Source: Robiginitomaculum sp. (GTDB lineage Bacteria > Pseudomonadota > Alphaproteobacteria > Caulobacterales > Maricaulaceae). Taken from it: DNA of 5,809 nt. The position numbers and the translations under genes were made by a program. The stretch covers positions 1-5,809 of the forward strand of contig JAESQI010000294.1 in assembly GCA_016765255.1 (NCBI GenBank), read 5' to 3'. Every line of letters starts with the position of its first letter. Positions within the stretch are counted from its first letter, which is position 1. The notes below the pieces were generated by a model. It made no database searches. It was not told the DNA's origin and worked only from the letters and a program-made list of their open reading frames with translations. Below are positions 5,400-5,809 of this stretch, in pieces.

Positions 5400-5809
5400 T
5401 TAGTCTCCATAAGGTTTGAGGATAAGGTCACGGCTAACAATGACGTTAAAACGCCATCCTGGCCGAACTTTGAGAGTTGGCTGCACATTAAGGTTACGGT
5501 CAATAATCCGCTGCCCTGCAATGTTGGCAGTGTCCTGCCCTGCGTTTTGCAAAGCGCGTGTAAGGCGGTCGTCGCTATCGGACGCGAGTTCTGATCCAAT
5601 ACTAAGAAGCGATGAGAGAGCCGCACCTGTGATAAACTGCCATGTGTGCTTATCGACCTTGTCTTTTAAGCCAGCAAAGCCTTGGCCGTCCGACCCCGGT
5701 AGATTATCAAGAACAACGGAATTACCATTGGGCAGAATAAGCCGTGTCCAGACCACAAGCGCTCTACTTTGCCCAAAAGCAATGAGACTATCATAACGCC
5801 CAATGAGGC
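5400..5809 (-). CDS. trbI: TrbI, VirB10-like mating-pair-formation protein, C-terminal part
   Basis: The C-terminal 135 residues of TrbI, the VirB10 homologue of P-type conjugation systems. It is anchored in the inner membrane and spans the periplasm into the outer-membrane core of the type IV secretion channel. The visible part opens with LIGRYDSLIAFGQSRALVVWTRLILPNG, the hallmark beta-rich VirB10 domain, then LDNLPGSDGQGFAGLKDKVDKHTW. Next comes the hydrophobic helix FITGAALSSLLSIGSEL, which corresponds to the outer-membrane-spanning antenna of VirB10 proteins. The end is the conserved RPGWRFNVIVSRDLILKPY. Full-length relatives exceed 350 residues, so most of the gene lies right of the window. 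The GTG at 5756 is an internal codon, not the start, since the frame and homology run unbroken to the edge. It heads a DUF2274-DUF736-alpA series on the same strand. Confidence 0.92.
   Translation of the reverse strand, partial: LIGRYDSLIAFGQSRALVVWTRLILPNGNSVVLDNLPGSDGQGFAGLKDKVDKHTWQFITGAALSSLLSIGSELASDSDDRLTRALQNAGQDTANIAGQRIIDRNLNVQPTLKVRPGWRFNVIVSRDLILKPYGD

Larger units (their letters stand above)
4269..5809. mobile_element. End segment of an integrated conjugative element
   Basis: From the tRNA-Thr 3' end to the window edge, every recognisable gene belongs to the conjugative-element gene pool: trbI, DUF2274, DUF736 and AlpA. All are on one strand and run toward the tRNA. To the left of the tRNA everything looks chromosomal. 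Only one end of the element is seen. Integrase, relaxase, coupling protein, the remaining trb genes and the far att copy should be to the right. A relic of an element, rather than an active one, cannot be excluded. Confidence 0.72.

Noticed and set aside
5396..5626. Long N-terminal extension of DUF2274 into trbI
   Set aside because: It is the trbI sequence in a different frame; the family start at 5395 is preceded by GGAG.

Overview
The window looks like a chromosomal stretch from a moderate-GC alphaproteobacterium, running into one end of an integrated conjugative element. The alphaproteobacterial call rests on the methionyl-tRNA synthetase, which has a Cys4 zinc knuckle and an FSTS form of the KMSKS loop. 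It also fits the set of small membrane families (DUF1295, DUF805, DUF1761) and the trb/DUF2274/DUF736/AlpA gene set, which is typical of alphaproteobacterial integrative elements. A marine Hyphomonas/Maricaulales-like host is a guess only.

Left part (1-4192), core chromosome. A partial DUF1295 membrane enzyme on the + strand ends at a bidirectional terminator that also serves the minus-strand genes arriving from the right. Those genes, in transcription order, are metG, a DUF805 gene, and a second DUF805 gene. Two of the three carry an apparent lesion. metG is split by a single missing T in a T run (about 2264-2266). The first DUF805 gene has an in-frame TAA at codon 3 of what looks like its natural start, although a good ribosome binding site is still present. 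Either these are sequence errors or the genes are really damaged. For metG, normally essential, an error or a second intact copy is the most economical reading. Divergent from metG is a DUF1761 membrane gene with a recognisable promoter, a strong ribosome binding site and a clean intrinsic terminator.

Junction (4193-4546). A complete tRNA-Thr(TGT) with encoded CCA is followed by 278 bases with no credible gene. This stretch holds a tandem 11-bp repeat and a 12-bp palindrome. The 3' end of the tRNA is the probable attachment site.

Right part (4547-5809), mobile element. Four minus-strand genes point toward the tRNA: trbI (cut by the window edge), a DUF2274 gene, a DUF736 gene and an AlpA-like regulator. 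The first two are tightly coupled, and each of the last three has its own ribosome binding site. They are the tail of a trb mating-pair-formation operon followed by element-regulation genes. No integrase is seen next to the tRNA, so it should lie elsewhere in the element, beyond the right edge. I found no CRISPR array, insertion sequence, or clearly unprecedented system. The most useful leads are the two gene lesions, the element boundary, and the repeat structures around alpA.
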